Assembly (NCBI GenBank): GCA_022707885.1
Contig: JAKIZT010000002.1
Location: 1 to 34,457, forward strand
Direction: 5' to 3'
DNA: 34,457 nt
Source of the DNA: Caldisericales bacterium
Lineage (GTDB): Bacteria; Caldisericota; Caldisericia; JAAYUI01
Part shown: positions 15,901-23,244 of the stretch, one piece after another
Position numbering within the stretch: position 1 is the stretch's first letter
Layout of the letters: every line of letters begins with the position of its first letter
Program-made: the position numbers and the translations under genes
Notes under the pieces: generated by a model
What the model was told of the DNA's origin: nothing
The model's input: the letters and a program-made list of their open reading frames with translations, nothing else
Database searches by the model: none

Positions 15901-17136
15901 ATTGCCAACAGGCCAGCTGGTCGAGAACTTTGCGATTTTGGCATCAAACTTGTTTTTGTACTGTTGCTGACCCTCAAAATTGACCGGGCCAAATTCCAAA
16001 AGAAATGGGAAGAGGGTTGGGTCAAAGATGTCACCGTTTCCTAAATCGACAAGAATGACTGATGTAAACGGCTTTATCTTCATCGTCAGTGGATCATACG
16101 AAACCTTGTAGGCCCTGACATTGCCTGCCTGTTTCATCCAGAGGGAAAAATTGGTTTTTGAGAGTTTGCGTCCCATTGGATCCAAAGCATCTGATATTGA
16201 AACAATATTGTAATCTTTCCCAGATGCCAAAAGCATTTTCGCACCAGACATAAAAACTTCCAAAGGATCGCTTGTCTTGATCTCTTCGACTGCAGAAACT
16301 TTTACCACCGGGCCAATCTCACCCATCGCAACAAGCGACTGTGGCTCAAGGTACCTCTTTATCTTTGCTGGTTCAGAAAGGGCAAAAAATATTTCAATCC
16401 TCTTCTCGGCACCATCCCAGTTGACCCTACCACCAAGTGATTCAACAATAAACCTGAAAGGAAGCATCGTGTTTGAGTTTTTTATCAAAGGTACAATTGC
16501 AGGGTTGGATGCCAGAATTGGTTTTTCAACTCCATCAACCTTTGCAATGTTTTTGCCAATGGTAAGCATTACAGAATGGTTCTGCAAATATACAATGGCA
16601 GTTTTGGTCGCCCCGTCCCACGAAAGCGAACCACCAGCTGCTTCTATGATCGGTCTGATCGAGACAAATGTAGAACCATTGATAATTTCTGGTGCAGTCT
16701 TGATTGTCGTTGACTGGCAATCGACAACCATGTCAAATCTGTTTATCCAGAGTTTGATGATCGTTTGTGAAGGATCTTCACAATCTTTTGGGAGGTAAAC
16801 TGGGAGCATAGCCGTTCTGTGAGCAATCCTTCCATCTTTTCCAACAACAAGGAGTCCGTAAATATGGGGGCCAGGGGTTGGTTTATCCATAAAAGTGGTA
16901 TCAGACGGAAGAAGTGTTGCCACCGGCTTGGAATTAGGACCACTAAAATCCCTGTATACGTAGATAGTGGAGGCTTGCTGCTGCGGCCAAGAGAGGGTTA
17001 CCTGACCTTTTGATGCCGTTGCTGATAGCTGGATAAGGTAGGGTGGTACACCATTTTTCGAGAATGAAGATTGCGGGAAGGCAATTGAAGCAGAACAAAG
17101 AAGAGCTGCCAAAAAGAACGAAAGATTTTTCCTCAT
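12970..17136 (-). CDS. Large exported stalk-domain protein with Cys-led Ig-like repeats
   Basis: A 1388-residue exported protein of unknown function. A signal peptide covers about residues 1-27 (basic MRKN, hydrophobic core, cut before the SSFSKNG region). Residues 30-115 look like a fibronectin III-type domain. Residues 125-250 are a copper-amine-oxidase-N-like stalk domain with its two typical halves (VSIRPIIEAAGGSLSWDGA and LPFRFIVESLGGRVNWDGA). A central region of 260-770 is not recognised; it holds several Cys, including CPCG. The C-terminal 600 residues are five Ig-like beta repeats of about 110-120 residues, at roughly 780, 896, 1017, 1128 and 1246. The middle three open with a Cys and aromatic residues (CSFNCEWE, CEFDVGW, CSYTASW). 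No transmembrane anchor, LPxTG or SLH motif is seen. GGAGGAG precedes the ATG. It follows the propeller gene by 274 nt and has its own possible promoter. A surface or matrix role is inferred from architecture. Confidence 0.85.
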   Translation of the reverse strand: MRKNLSFFLAALLCSASIAFPQSSFSKNGVPPYLIQLSATASKGQVTLSWPQQQASTIYVYRDFSGPNSKPVATLLPSDTTFMDKPTPGPHIYGLLVVGKDGRIAHRTAMLPVYLPKDCEDPSQTIIKLWINRFDMVVDCQSTTIKTAPEIINGSTFVSIRPIIEAAGGSLSWDGATKTAIVYLQNHSVMLTIGKNIAKVDGVEKPILASNPAIVPLIKNSNTMLPFRFIVESLGGRVNWDGAEKRIEIFFALSEPAKIKRYLEPQSLVAMGEIGPVVKVSAVEEIKTSDPLEVFMSGAKMLLASGKDYNIVSISDALDPMGRKLSKTNFSLWMKQAGNVRAYKVSYDPLTMKIKPFTSVILVDLGNGDIFDPTLFPFLLEFGPVNFEGQQQYKNKFDAKIAKFSTSWPVGNIFNDSSRIAFLDFDIAISGKISVSNPNCTPCARTMGEAEFVIKSICDEIQANSLRIFVPMIASLFDVSMATSQDSNFVDLSLKGGCGFFPTSTCPDMKDQFAEMEFNFSDMRPYQSTDDPQKSGQIVKGIFKLNPSNASEQGYESKDSNPKSQGLFTVGIDDSPKPKHMRIERKQNPKKFGEFLIPSLPPSLQPIPGCTLSMKVPILNTPSGRQSGIFEVAFSPTVSVAYPFERTIGFFGIEQEKKSLVLYNGQFVAQAGFECPCGELRGIEDASLKVDKVKPSQPKVIVDVRINPEVAFNPPESDVYVALFRNDVEILKQNVDKSNPQIQFIDEKIGAGEVYAYCIKLYQNGMEIDKWCHDETIVPNPWTISAAFEDGKQSKSETILPGRATQAKIKIGNTDAQEIQVQIRVDNICPKWTVKIGGKNDKWVTVGPDREEFVSVVVEPDETITPGDSCEVGIVIQSGLQKITLKYKITIESPTCSFNCEWEEGGTGITNDVSPGIAKYQMFTIKNTGSEQNKFVVDFTTDQDASTMGGVLWTVNFKDIMQGQSITIDAGKSVNIYVIVKASMSTQDGKSIKIDVSVKGCGETYKLEWVVTCKLQECEFDVGWTKGTSTRKYTTNPGDSWYESFTIINYGTQDMLFNVKVENEGEKLVTLLDSYEFSIAGGDTHKARMQIKTPDSARIGEARLKITVTCGKTEKTLKLTVNIVKGESCSYTASWTITGSGALSMDMPVDEIVTASIRIKNKSKKAELFAILTDRSDSSWESGFDTAKGLRQTFTLDPGEETQKLILWVKAGKNTKPGDACSVKVSVKACSTSLELMWNLTCVPHADLDVSVSNKVQSTKWTKDGSLAMEGVMAFTRQGAGSIKGLSYQFEWIDVDGGGVTLGKTSQYSLDLEIYTGVPAFSYDHRVPKSIIDKFATSGSKRIKIAISLNFLFKEETVVTKKIEFVIDIPPQTFLKQNNPKGLIPIAI

Positions 17137-17156
17137 TTCTCCTCCTTTTTGCTAGA

Positions 17157-17184
17157 AAAATAATCGCATTTCTTCACGAATCAA
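17157..17184 (-). promoter_or_regulatory. Possible promoter of the 1388-residue protein gene
   Basis: On the minus strand TTGATT (17184-17179), a 16-nt spacer and TATTTT (17162-17157) would start transcription close to 17150, leaving a short leader with the strong GGAGGAG site before the ATG at 17136. Both boxes are imperfect. Confidence 0.4.
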
Positions 17185-17410
17185 GCGATTTTCCATTGTG
17201 ATAAAATGATTTTTTTCTGAAATGATGTGACCTTCTTAACATTTCTACAAATGATAAAAAAACTTTAACAGATCGAGCAAAGCATCATTTTTGTGTTTAT
17301 TTCTACGGCATCAAAATTTCACAAATCCATCACAAAAACAGCAAATTCATATTTTTGTTTAAAAATTGAAGTAATGATCTTTAAAAGGATTCATTGAGAT
17401 AACAGGATGC
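17185..17410. other. A/T-rich intergenic region, no gene seen
   Basis: About 225 bases rich in A and T runs lie between the propeller gene and the 1388-residue gene. No RNA gene, terminator-like stem or open frame of interest was seen. Two direct copies of TCACAAA (17319-17325 and 17330-17336) start 11 bases apart, one helical turn, and could be a regulator site. Confidence 0.4.
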
Positions 17411-18862
17411 TCAATTTTTGTCAGAAGTGTCTGCAACACAAAACAGAACTATTTTTGTCTCTGTTTCCGAGGTCAGGACAATTCGTGTCTCTCTATAGGA
17501 TTTCCCCTGAAGGGATATTTTTATGGGTATTGCCACCTTTTGCCCAGGCGCACACCTGATTATCCCATTCTCTGGAACTGCCCAGTTTTTTTCTGATCGA
17601 GCGTAAAATGACACCCAGGAACCACCAACGTTTGATACCTCAAGCAATGCTGTACCATCACCATTCATTTCAATCTCTTCAACGCTCTTGCAATTAATCT
17701 TTGGCGGGTCACTCCCCTTGTAGCAAACAAGACCCTGCTTGGCAAACACTATCACAAAACCATTTCCTGTTTGAACAGGCACCGTCATCGGCTGGCCATC
17801 GAGCTTCATGGATTCGTATAAAAAACCATCTCTTGTGTCGATGATGGAAATTGTGGACGAAGCCCCCTTCGAAAGGACAAGCGCTTTCTTGCCACATACA
17901 AGGCAACCCATGATGTTCCCTTTGCCAAACTGGAGGTTCCAGATCGTTTTCCCTTTTTCATTTACACGCGCGACATTTTCTCTACCAGGCAAAAGAAAAT
18001 CGCCTTCAAAATAGCATGCCGCTCTTGGATATGTCGAGCCGCCATCAACAGAACATTTCCATTCAAATTCCCACTTGGAGAAAAAACGATTGTACGAGAA
18101 GAGCCTGAAAACTCCGTCCCTGCAAAGGAAGAGAGCTCTGCTTTTTTCAGGTACTGTTATGACCGGTCCAAGTGAAGTGTTCATTTCTTCTGGAATGCTT
18201 GTGATCATTGAGCCACTGGCATCCATTGGAGCCGGGCACAAAAAACTGTTGTCCTGGCAGAACGCAGGTGATGTTGCCCAGAACGGGTTTTTGCTCTCCC
18301 AGATTACTCTTCCCTTCATTGCATCCAGGCAGAAAATTGATCTTCTGGCTATCGGAACAACAGCCGCTGGTATGGTGGTTCCGGTTATTAACGGTGAAAT
18401 GTAAAACACATCACAGTTGTTGCCAAATGTTTTCCACCAGAGGAGCCTGCCATCACTTGTGGAAAGGCAAAAAACAGTGTCATTGCTTGTTGCATAAATC
18501 ATATTGCGAAAAATTGTTGGAGATCCTTCAAAATCTTTTGGATGCAATGGAAGCACAACTTTTCTGGGCTTGGGGATCACAGAATCGGAAAAACTCCAGA
18601 CAACTCTTCCATCAGCGGCATCAAAACAAACCACCTTGAATTCAAAAGGTTTTTTCAGCTCCTGATATTTGAGGATTATCTTATTTTCAAAACAAACTGG
18701 CGTAGAAATCCTTGCAGAACCCTCTGAGAGAGGGCTTTCCCAGGACTTGGAGAATTTGGGCCAGATATTGGCATTGGTTGAACTGTGGTGCATTGGCGAG
18801 CCACCAAAAGTTGGCCAGTAAAGTGTTGTGGCAAGCGCCAAAAAAGCGGCAAAAAACCTCAA
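17411..18862 (-). CDS. Exported PQQ-type beta-propeller protein with C-terminal Ig-like domain
   Basis: A 483-residue exported protein. The N-terminus is a signal peptide (MRFFAAFLALATTLYWPTFGG), followed by the phrase PTFGGSPMHHS typical of secreted PQQ-like propellers. Repeats of the form IFCLDAMKGRVIWE and VFCLSTSDGRLLWW run through residues 60-375 and make a multi-bladed propeller; the usual PQQ-enzyme catalytic residues are not evident, so this is a structural or binding propeller. Residues 385-480 form an Ig-like domain (SNVGGSWVSFYARSEKNWAV and following) similar in outline to BACON-type domains. The start is TTG at 18862, whose TTGA overlaps the stop of the 1061-residue gene by 4 nt, so translation is probably coupled; an AAAGGAAAG lies about 15 nt upstream. 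The gene is last in a set with the iron alcohol dehydrogenase and the cohesin protein. Confidence 0.83.
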   Translation of the reverse strand: MRFFAAFLALATTLYWPTFGGSPMHHSSTNANIWPKFSKSWESPLSEGSARISTPVCFENKIILKYQELKKPFEFKVVCFDAADGRVVWSFSDSVIPKPRKVVLPLHPKDFEGSPTIFRNMIYATSNDTVFCLSTSDGRLLWWKTFGNNCDVFYISPLITGTTIPAAVVPIARRSIFCLDAMKGRVIWESKNPFWATSPAFCQDNSFLCPAPMDASGSMITSIPEEMNTSLGPVITVPEKSRALFLCRDGVFRLFSYNRFFSKWEFEWKCSVDGGSTYPRAACYFEGDFLLPGRENVARVNEKGKTIWNLQFGKGNIMGCLVCGKKALVLSKGASSTISIIDTRDGFLYESMKLDGQPMTVPVQTGNGFVIVFAKQGLVCYKGSDPPKINCKSVEEIEMNGDGTALLEVSNVGGSWVSFYARSEKNWAVPENGIIRCAPGQKVAIPIKISLQGKSYRETRIVLTSETETKIVLFCVADTSDKN

Positions 18863-21800
18863 GGTGAAGGTTCACTTTCCTTTATCGTTATCACAAGCGC
18901 TTCTGGCTTGAAATGCTCCACCTCTTTCGATTTTGAATCATAGATAGTTGAGCTCTGGCAATCAAATATCGCTTCGCCTTTCTTCTTGGCATAAAATCTT
19001 ATTTTGAGGATAGCACCCTCGCCATCAACGCCAGGCAATGAGCCAATCCTTACAGGCCCAGTAACAAGAATTTCCCCTTTTGCCACCTCACTCCAGTAGA
19101 AAGCAGTATTTGTGCCATCACTGCTGAAGAAACCACCATCCTCTATGCTCAAAATGTCCAGTTTTGATGGTTGGTAGACAAAATAAAACTTCGATCCAGT
19201 TATTCCTTTTGCATCCTTTATTTTCAAGAAGGCCGTGAATTCTGTTCCTTCTTTTACTTCATCAGGAAGCTCAAAATAAAGTTTTGGGGCCTTTTGTGCT
19301 TCACCCTCAACAGTTATGTCAAGTGGCACCTCAATTTTCCAGGATGGGTAACCTACAGGTTCAAGATTTATGACATCTTTGAGTTCTTCACCAGGGGATG
19401 CGTCTTCAGACAAAAGTACAGAAAAACGCATTTCGAAAGTCTCGCCTGGTATTATCTTCGGGGTCGCAAATTCATGGACAAGCCCGTCAAATGTTACAAA
19501 ACCAAAATCCTCAAAGCCGGGTGGCACATTTTCAGGAGATTTAAGCTTGAACTCTACTGGAACACCAAGATGATTTGTCACTACAAAATCAACATCTTCA
19601 TATCTTTTCTGCTCCAGATTAATTGCCTTTTTAACAAGAGGGGGTTCTATTTGCTTCTCTTTCTTTTGTTTCAATGATTCCAAATCGAAGCTCAGCTCCA
19701 GCTTTTTCCCAGGCAGGGCAACAACCTGCATAACATAATCCGGGTAACCATTTAGGGACACTTTTATGGTTCTCAGTCCAGGCTCAAGCTGTATTGTGGC
19801 TGGGCAGGTGGCAGTCGCCTTGCCATCAACATAGATGTAGGCACCTTTCGGGTTGCTGGAGACTTTTGTTTCAGCCTTCGTGGGCACAATTTTTTGCAGG
19901 AAATACTGCACCCTGGCAGGGGATGGCGGGACATCAACAAAGGTCTCGAAAGTCTCATATCCTTCAGCAAAAACCTTCACATGGTATTTGCCAGAGGCCA
20001 GATGGTATAACGTAGTAGGGGCAACCCCATGTGGTGCATAGTTGACCATTACATTGGCACCAACGGGAACGCCCGAGATTTCAATCTGTTCTCTGCCCCA
20101 ATATGGTTGAGGGAAATTTACAAGAATTGATTGCGATTTTGCATACCAGCCCAGTGTCCCGTCAAAAACCTCGGTCACTGATCTCAAGGGCAGGAAAGTT
20201 TGACCGTCCTTCATCATTGCCGGTTTGGCCATTGACACTTCCTGACCATTAACAAGCATCTTTTCTTTTCCAATTGTTATTTCAACGTTTTTGTCCTGAA
20301 AATTTATTTTGGCCAGTTGTTTTTCAGCATCCCACTCAAAATCGCACGGAAGAGCATTTAGGAAAACTCTCAATGGCACCATGGTAACACCCCCAAAAAT
20401 AAAGGGTGCTACAGACAATTCGTTCGTCTGACTCCCAATCCATGAGGTTTTCCTTCCGATCCCCAACCTGACAAGTAATCTATCAGAATCATTCAAGGTC
20501 GCAATCATCTGGACAGTACTTTTTCCAGCAATCGAACTGATCAATACCTCGGCTTCATACGTAAAACCCTTGCTCATGCAGGTAGTGTTGAGACTGACTG
20601 GTATATCGCCTATTGAAGAAAAATCGGCACTCTGTTCCCCGGAAAATGAAAATGGGTTGCATGATTCAGTTGCTGTCTTAATCGTGGCACTACCAATAAT
20701 AGCCGTCTTGGCCTCATTTCCAACTGGAAGTGGCAAGGAATGATTGCCATCTACAAGACCAAAATCAATCACCGGTGGGACAACAAGTTTTGGAGTTGGT
20801 GGAACAGGAGGGTTTGGGATCCCTACAAAATAGACCTCTCCAACAGCAACAGCGTCAGTTTCTGATCTTCCAAGAAAACCGAATGGAGAGCAGGTGATGT
20901 TGCCAAATGATGGTTCGAGAGAATTGCTCCTGTTATTTATTTTGCCAACAACCGGCCAGTTTGGCTGGTTTGGCTCGATAAGCACGTATGGCTCTCCTCC
21001 AAAAATGAATTCCATTCCAAATCCGGTTGGATCAGAGAAAAAGGAAAATTTCCCATCGCATGATACACCAACTGATTTGTGGGTGAGTTTTGCCTTGACA
21101 TCTCCAGTCGCAGTTTCAAAAGTTACGGCACCTGGATGTTCCATTCCATTGTCATTGAGAACAAGATATTTTCCATCATCCGTGACGAGATCGGTGGAAG
21201 AAACACTGCTCACGGTGGCTGTTATTGAGTATTTGGTTGTTGCAGCAATCAAAAGTTTGAAGTTCTTTCCGTCAGAGGAACAAGTGTAGACACCATGTTT
21301 GCCACTCTGGCCGATTTCAGCCTTGAAAAAAACCTTCCCCGTCTCTCTGGCTATACCTATCGGGGCTAATATTTTTCCTGCACCAGTTTTTGGGTAATAG
21401 AATTTTTTCCCGTCCCATCTTGGCCTGCTAAGAAAAAACAGCCCTGCGCCATTCGTTCCCATTGAAACAAGTGAAATACAGGAGCCACTCTTTCCAGGGG
21501 TTACGATTTTCCCCAAACAGACGCCGACAAATCTCGATCCATCAGCATTTAATCTGAACCATAGCAGATCCCATTTAACCTTTATCCCATCATAGGTTGT
21601 ATCGGGAACCATGGCCGTTTTGGCAGATTTGCCATTCAGATTGAGCATCACAAGATACCTTCTGCCGGAGGACATGCCAATAAATCCTACATGATCCCCT
21701 CTTTTTGGTAATTGAGGCTCTGACATGACCTTTATTGTCCCAGGGTATGATTTTGGACCGGCAAGATCACCTGGCTGGAAAAGCGTCGAGATCCTAGTCA

Positions 21801-22044
21801 CTCTGAGCATGGAAGGTTCAATATCCAGAAGGACAAGTTCTTTTGAAGGCCCCTGGATAACCATCTTTCTCAAATCGGCAGTACATGTTGTCGCAACTTT
21901 TTCAAGTTTCCAGGCTGTAAGTCTTTGTACTGTTGTTTCTATCGATTCTCTTGCATTTCCCCTCGCACCAACAGGGGTAAAAGTAAACGATAACAGTATC
22001 ACCAAGAAAAGGGTGATTCCTTGACGACAGCATTTACGCAACAT
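18859..22044 (-). CDS. Exported multidomain protein: propeller, stalk, two PEGA and a cohesin domain
   Basis: A 1061-residue exported protein of unknown function. A signal peptide covers about residues 1-28. Residues 50-400 look like a WD40/TolB-style beta-propeller (repeats such as DLVTDDGKYLVLNDN). Residues 425-520 are an Ig-like domain. Residues 520-645 are a stalk domain (MVPLRVFLNALPCDFEWDAE, FLPLRSVTEVFDGTLGW). PEGA-type domains follow at 655-718 (GVPVGANVMVNYAPHG) and 724-793 (SNPKGAYIYVDGKATATCPA). After another beta domain, residues 920-1055 resemble a cohesin domain (TAFLKIKDAKGITGSKFYFVY, then VDGEGAILKIRFYAKKKG). Cohesins bind dockerins in cellulosomes, but no dockerin repeat is seen in this window. 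ATG 22044 is chosen; an in-frame TTG at 22047 is closer to the GGGGAG site. Only a few bases separate it from the alcohol dehydrogenase stop. Confidence 0.83.
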   Translation of the reverse strand: MLRKCCRQGITLFLVILLSFTFTPVGARGNARESIETTVQRLTAWKLEKVATTCTADLRKMVIQGPSKELVLLDIEPSMLRVTRISTLFQPGDLAGPKSYPGTIKVMSEPQLPKRGDHVGFIGMSSGRRYLVMLNLNGKSAKTAMVPDTTYDGIKVKWDLLWFRLNADGSRFVGVCLGKIVTPGKSGSCISLVSMGTNGAGLFFLSRPRWDGKKFYYPKTGAGKILAPIGIARETGKVFFKAEIGQSGKHGVYTCSSDGKNFKLLIAATTKYSITATVSSVSSTDLVTDDGKYLVLNDNGMEHPGAVTFETATGDVKAKLTHKSVGVSCDGKFSFFSDPTGFGMEFIFGGEPYVLIEPNQPNWPVVGKINNRSNSLEPSFGNITCSPFGFLGRSETDAVAVGEVYFVGIPNPPVPPTPKLVVPPVIDFGLVDGNHSLPLPVGNEAKTAIIGSATIKTATESCNPFSFSGEQSADFSSIGDIPVSLNTTCMSKGFTYEAEVLISSIAGKSTVQMIATLNDSDRLLVRLGIGRKTSWIGSQTNELSVAPFIFGGVTMVPLRVFLNALPCDFEWDAEKQLAKINFQDKNVEITIGKEKMLVNGQEVSMAKPAMMKDGQTFLPLRSVTEVFDGTLGWYAKSQSILVNFPQPYWGREQIEISGVPVGANVMVNYAPHGVAPTTLYHLASGKYHVKVFAEGYETFETFVDVPPSPARVQYFLQKIVPTKAETKVSSNPKGAYIYVDGKATATCPATIQLEPGLRTIKVSLNGYPDYVMQVVALPGKKLELSFDLESLKQKKEKQIEPPLVKKAINLEQKRYEDVDFVVTNHLGVPVEFKLKSPENVPPGFEDFGFVTFDGLVHEFATPKIIPGETFEMRFSVLLSEDASPGEELKDVINLEPVGYPSWKIEVPLDITVEGEAQKAPKLYFELPDEVKEGTEFTAFLKIKDAKGITGSKFYFVYQPSKLDILSIEDGGFFSSDGTNTAFYWSEVAKGEILVTGPVRIGSLPGVDGEGAILKIRFYAKKKGEAIFDCQSSTIYDSKSKEVEHFKPEALVITIKESEPSP

Positions 22045-22050
22045 CAAAAT

Positions 22051-23178
22051 CTAAAATCTCCCCTTGTATATTCTCTCGGCCCATTTTTTATCAAAACTAG
22101 GATAACCCGGCATTTCTTCCCCTTTGCCTTTCTGCACAAAAAGGTCTTCAACCAAGGTTGGGACCGATGATCCAGGGATGCCAAGTTTTTCAAGTGTTGT
22201 ATCGCAGCCAATGCTTTCCAGGAAACCTGCCGGGTCAGACATGAGATTGGTTGTGAACATGTGGTGTCGCTCCGGGAAATTCTCCCTGAAATATGAAAGT
22301 GCAGGAACAAGCAGGTAAGCCAATCCGAGGCCATGCGGGATGTCAAAGTGAGCCGACATCACATGCTCCATCCAGTGGAGTAGAAAACCACCGGGCCTTC
22401 CACCATTTGGCATTCCGGAGAGTGCAACAGCAGAAGCCCATGAAAGCTGAGTTCTTGCTACAATGTCATTTCCATCAGCAAGTGCAAGCGGAAGATATTT
22501 CATGACTGTTTTTACGATGCCTTCGCTGAAGTAGTCAGGTATGGGGCAGTGAGCATCGTTTGTTCCAAGATATGTTTCAAGGACATGGATCATGATGTCA
22601 ACGCCACCCCAGGCTGTCACATTACGATTGCAGGTTGTAGTCAAAACAGGGTCTATTATCGAAACAGCAGGAAAAAATAGCGGCGAATATGCTCCAAACT
22701 TCTGCTTCATGGTCCAGTTGGTTATTACAGCACCGCTATTAAAATCAGAGCCAGTTGCCGCAAGAGTCGGCACCATGATAATCGGCAAAGCTTTTTCTAT
22801 CGGATACACCCTCATGACATGGTCCCAGGCTGGTTTTCCTGAAATAATGGACGCAGATGTAAGCTTTGCTGCATCCATGACAGAACCGCCACCAACAGCT
22901 ATGACTACGTCGCAACCAGCTTGTCTACCCAAGCTTGCAGCCCTGTCACAGGTATCTTCTCTTGGGTTTGGTTCAACACCAAAGAACTCGGTCACTTTGA
23001 GATCGCTGGAAGAAAGCATTGATTTTACCTTATCAGAAAGCCCTGATGTTTTGGCAGATGATTTGCCATACATCACAAGTGGATGTTTGCCTATTTTTGA
23101 AGCCTCACTGGCAAGCTGGGACAATACTCCAACGCCAAATATTACTCTGGTCGGATTGTGAAGTGTCAGATTTATCAT
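22051..23178 (-). CDS. Iron-containing alcohol dehydrogenase
   Basis: A cytosolic group III alcohol dehydrogenase that reduces aldehydes or oxidises alcohols with NAD(P)H, close to butanol dehydrogenases. The 375-residue length is normal. The opening NPTRVIFGVGVLSQL is typical, GGGSVMDAAK (about 96-105) binds the cofactor, and the metal ligands are Asp194 and His198 (VDIMIHVLE) with His272 and His282 (EHVMSAHFDIPHG). The start at 23178 is set by homology and by a promoter whose -10 box ends 6 nt before this ATG, predicting a leaderless mRNA; the open frame continues upstream through the promoter, which should not be coding. It leads a tight set with two exported proteins, an odd pairing for a metabolic enzyme. 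Confidence 0.92.
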   Translation of the reverse strand: MINLTLHNPTRVIFGVGVLSQLASEASKIGKHPLVMYGKSSAKTSGLSDKVKSMLSSSDLKVTEFFGVEPNPREDTCDRAASLGRQAGCDVVIAVGGGSVMDAAKLTSASIISGKPAWDHVMRVYPIEKALPIIMVPTLAATGSDFNSGAVITNWTMKQKFGAYSPLFFPAVSIIDPVLTTTCNRNVTAWGGVDIMIHVLETYLGTNDAHCPIPDYFSEGIVKTVMKYLPLALADGNDIVARTQLSWASAVALSGMPNGGRPGGFLLHWMEHVMSAHFDIPHGLGLAYLLVPALSYFRENFPERHHMFTTNLMSDPAGFLESIGCDTTLEKLGIPGSSVPTLVEDLFVQKGKGEEMPGYPSFDKKWAERIYKGRF

Positions 23179-23184
23179 GTCTTT

Positions 23185-23213
23185 ATGATATAATCCAATC
23201 GAAAGCGTTGCAA
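23185..23213 (-). promoter_or_regulatory. Leaderless promoter of the alcohol dehydrogenase operon
   Basis: On the minus strand TTGCAA (23213-23208), a 17-nt spacer and TATCAT (23190-23185) put the expected transcription start exactly at the ATG at 23178. The -35 hexamer is its own reverse complement and also serves the opposite promoter. Confidence 0.6.
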
Positions 23214-23236
23214 CCTTAAGGAGCAAAGCGTAAAAT
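23208..23236 (+). promoter_or_regulatory. Leaderless promoter of the GerMN/carboxypeptidase operon, sharing its -35 box
   Basis: TTGCAA (23208-23213), a 17-nt spacer and TAAAAT (23231-23236) end 8 nt before the ATG at 23245. An AGGAG lies 21 nt from the ATG, too far to act as a Shine-Dalgarno site and inside the promoter spacer. The -35 hexamer is the same six bases used by the divergent alcohol dehydrogenase promoter. Confidence 0.6.
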
Positions 23237-23244
23237 ACCAAGCA

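Noticed and set aside
18859..22044. Cellulosome scaffoldin
   Set aside because: Only one cohesin-like domain, no cellulose-binding module, no dockerin and no glycoside hydrolase nearby.
23189..23194. A perfect plus-strand TATAAT upstream of the GerMN gene
   Set aside because: No -35-like hexamer lies 16-18 nt upstream; the TTGCAA/TAAAAT pair further along fits better.
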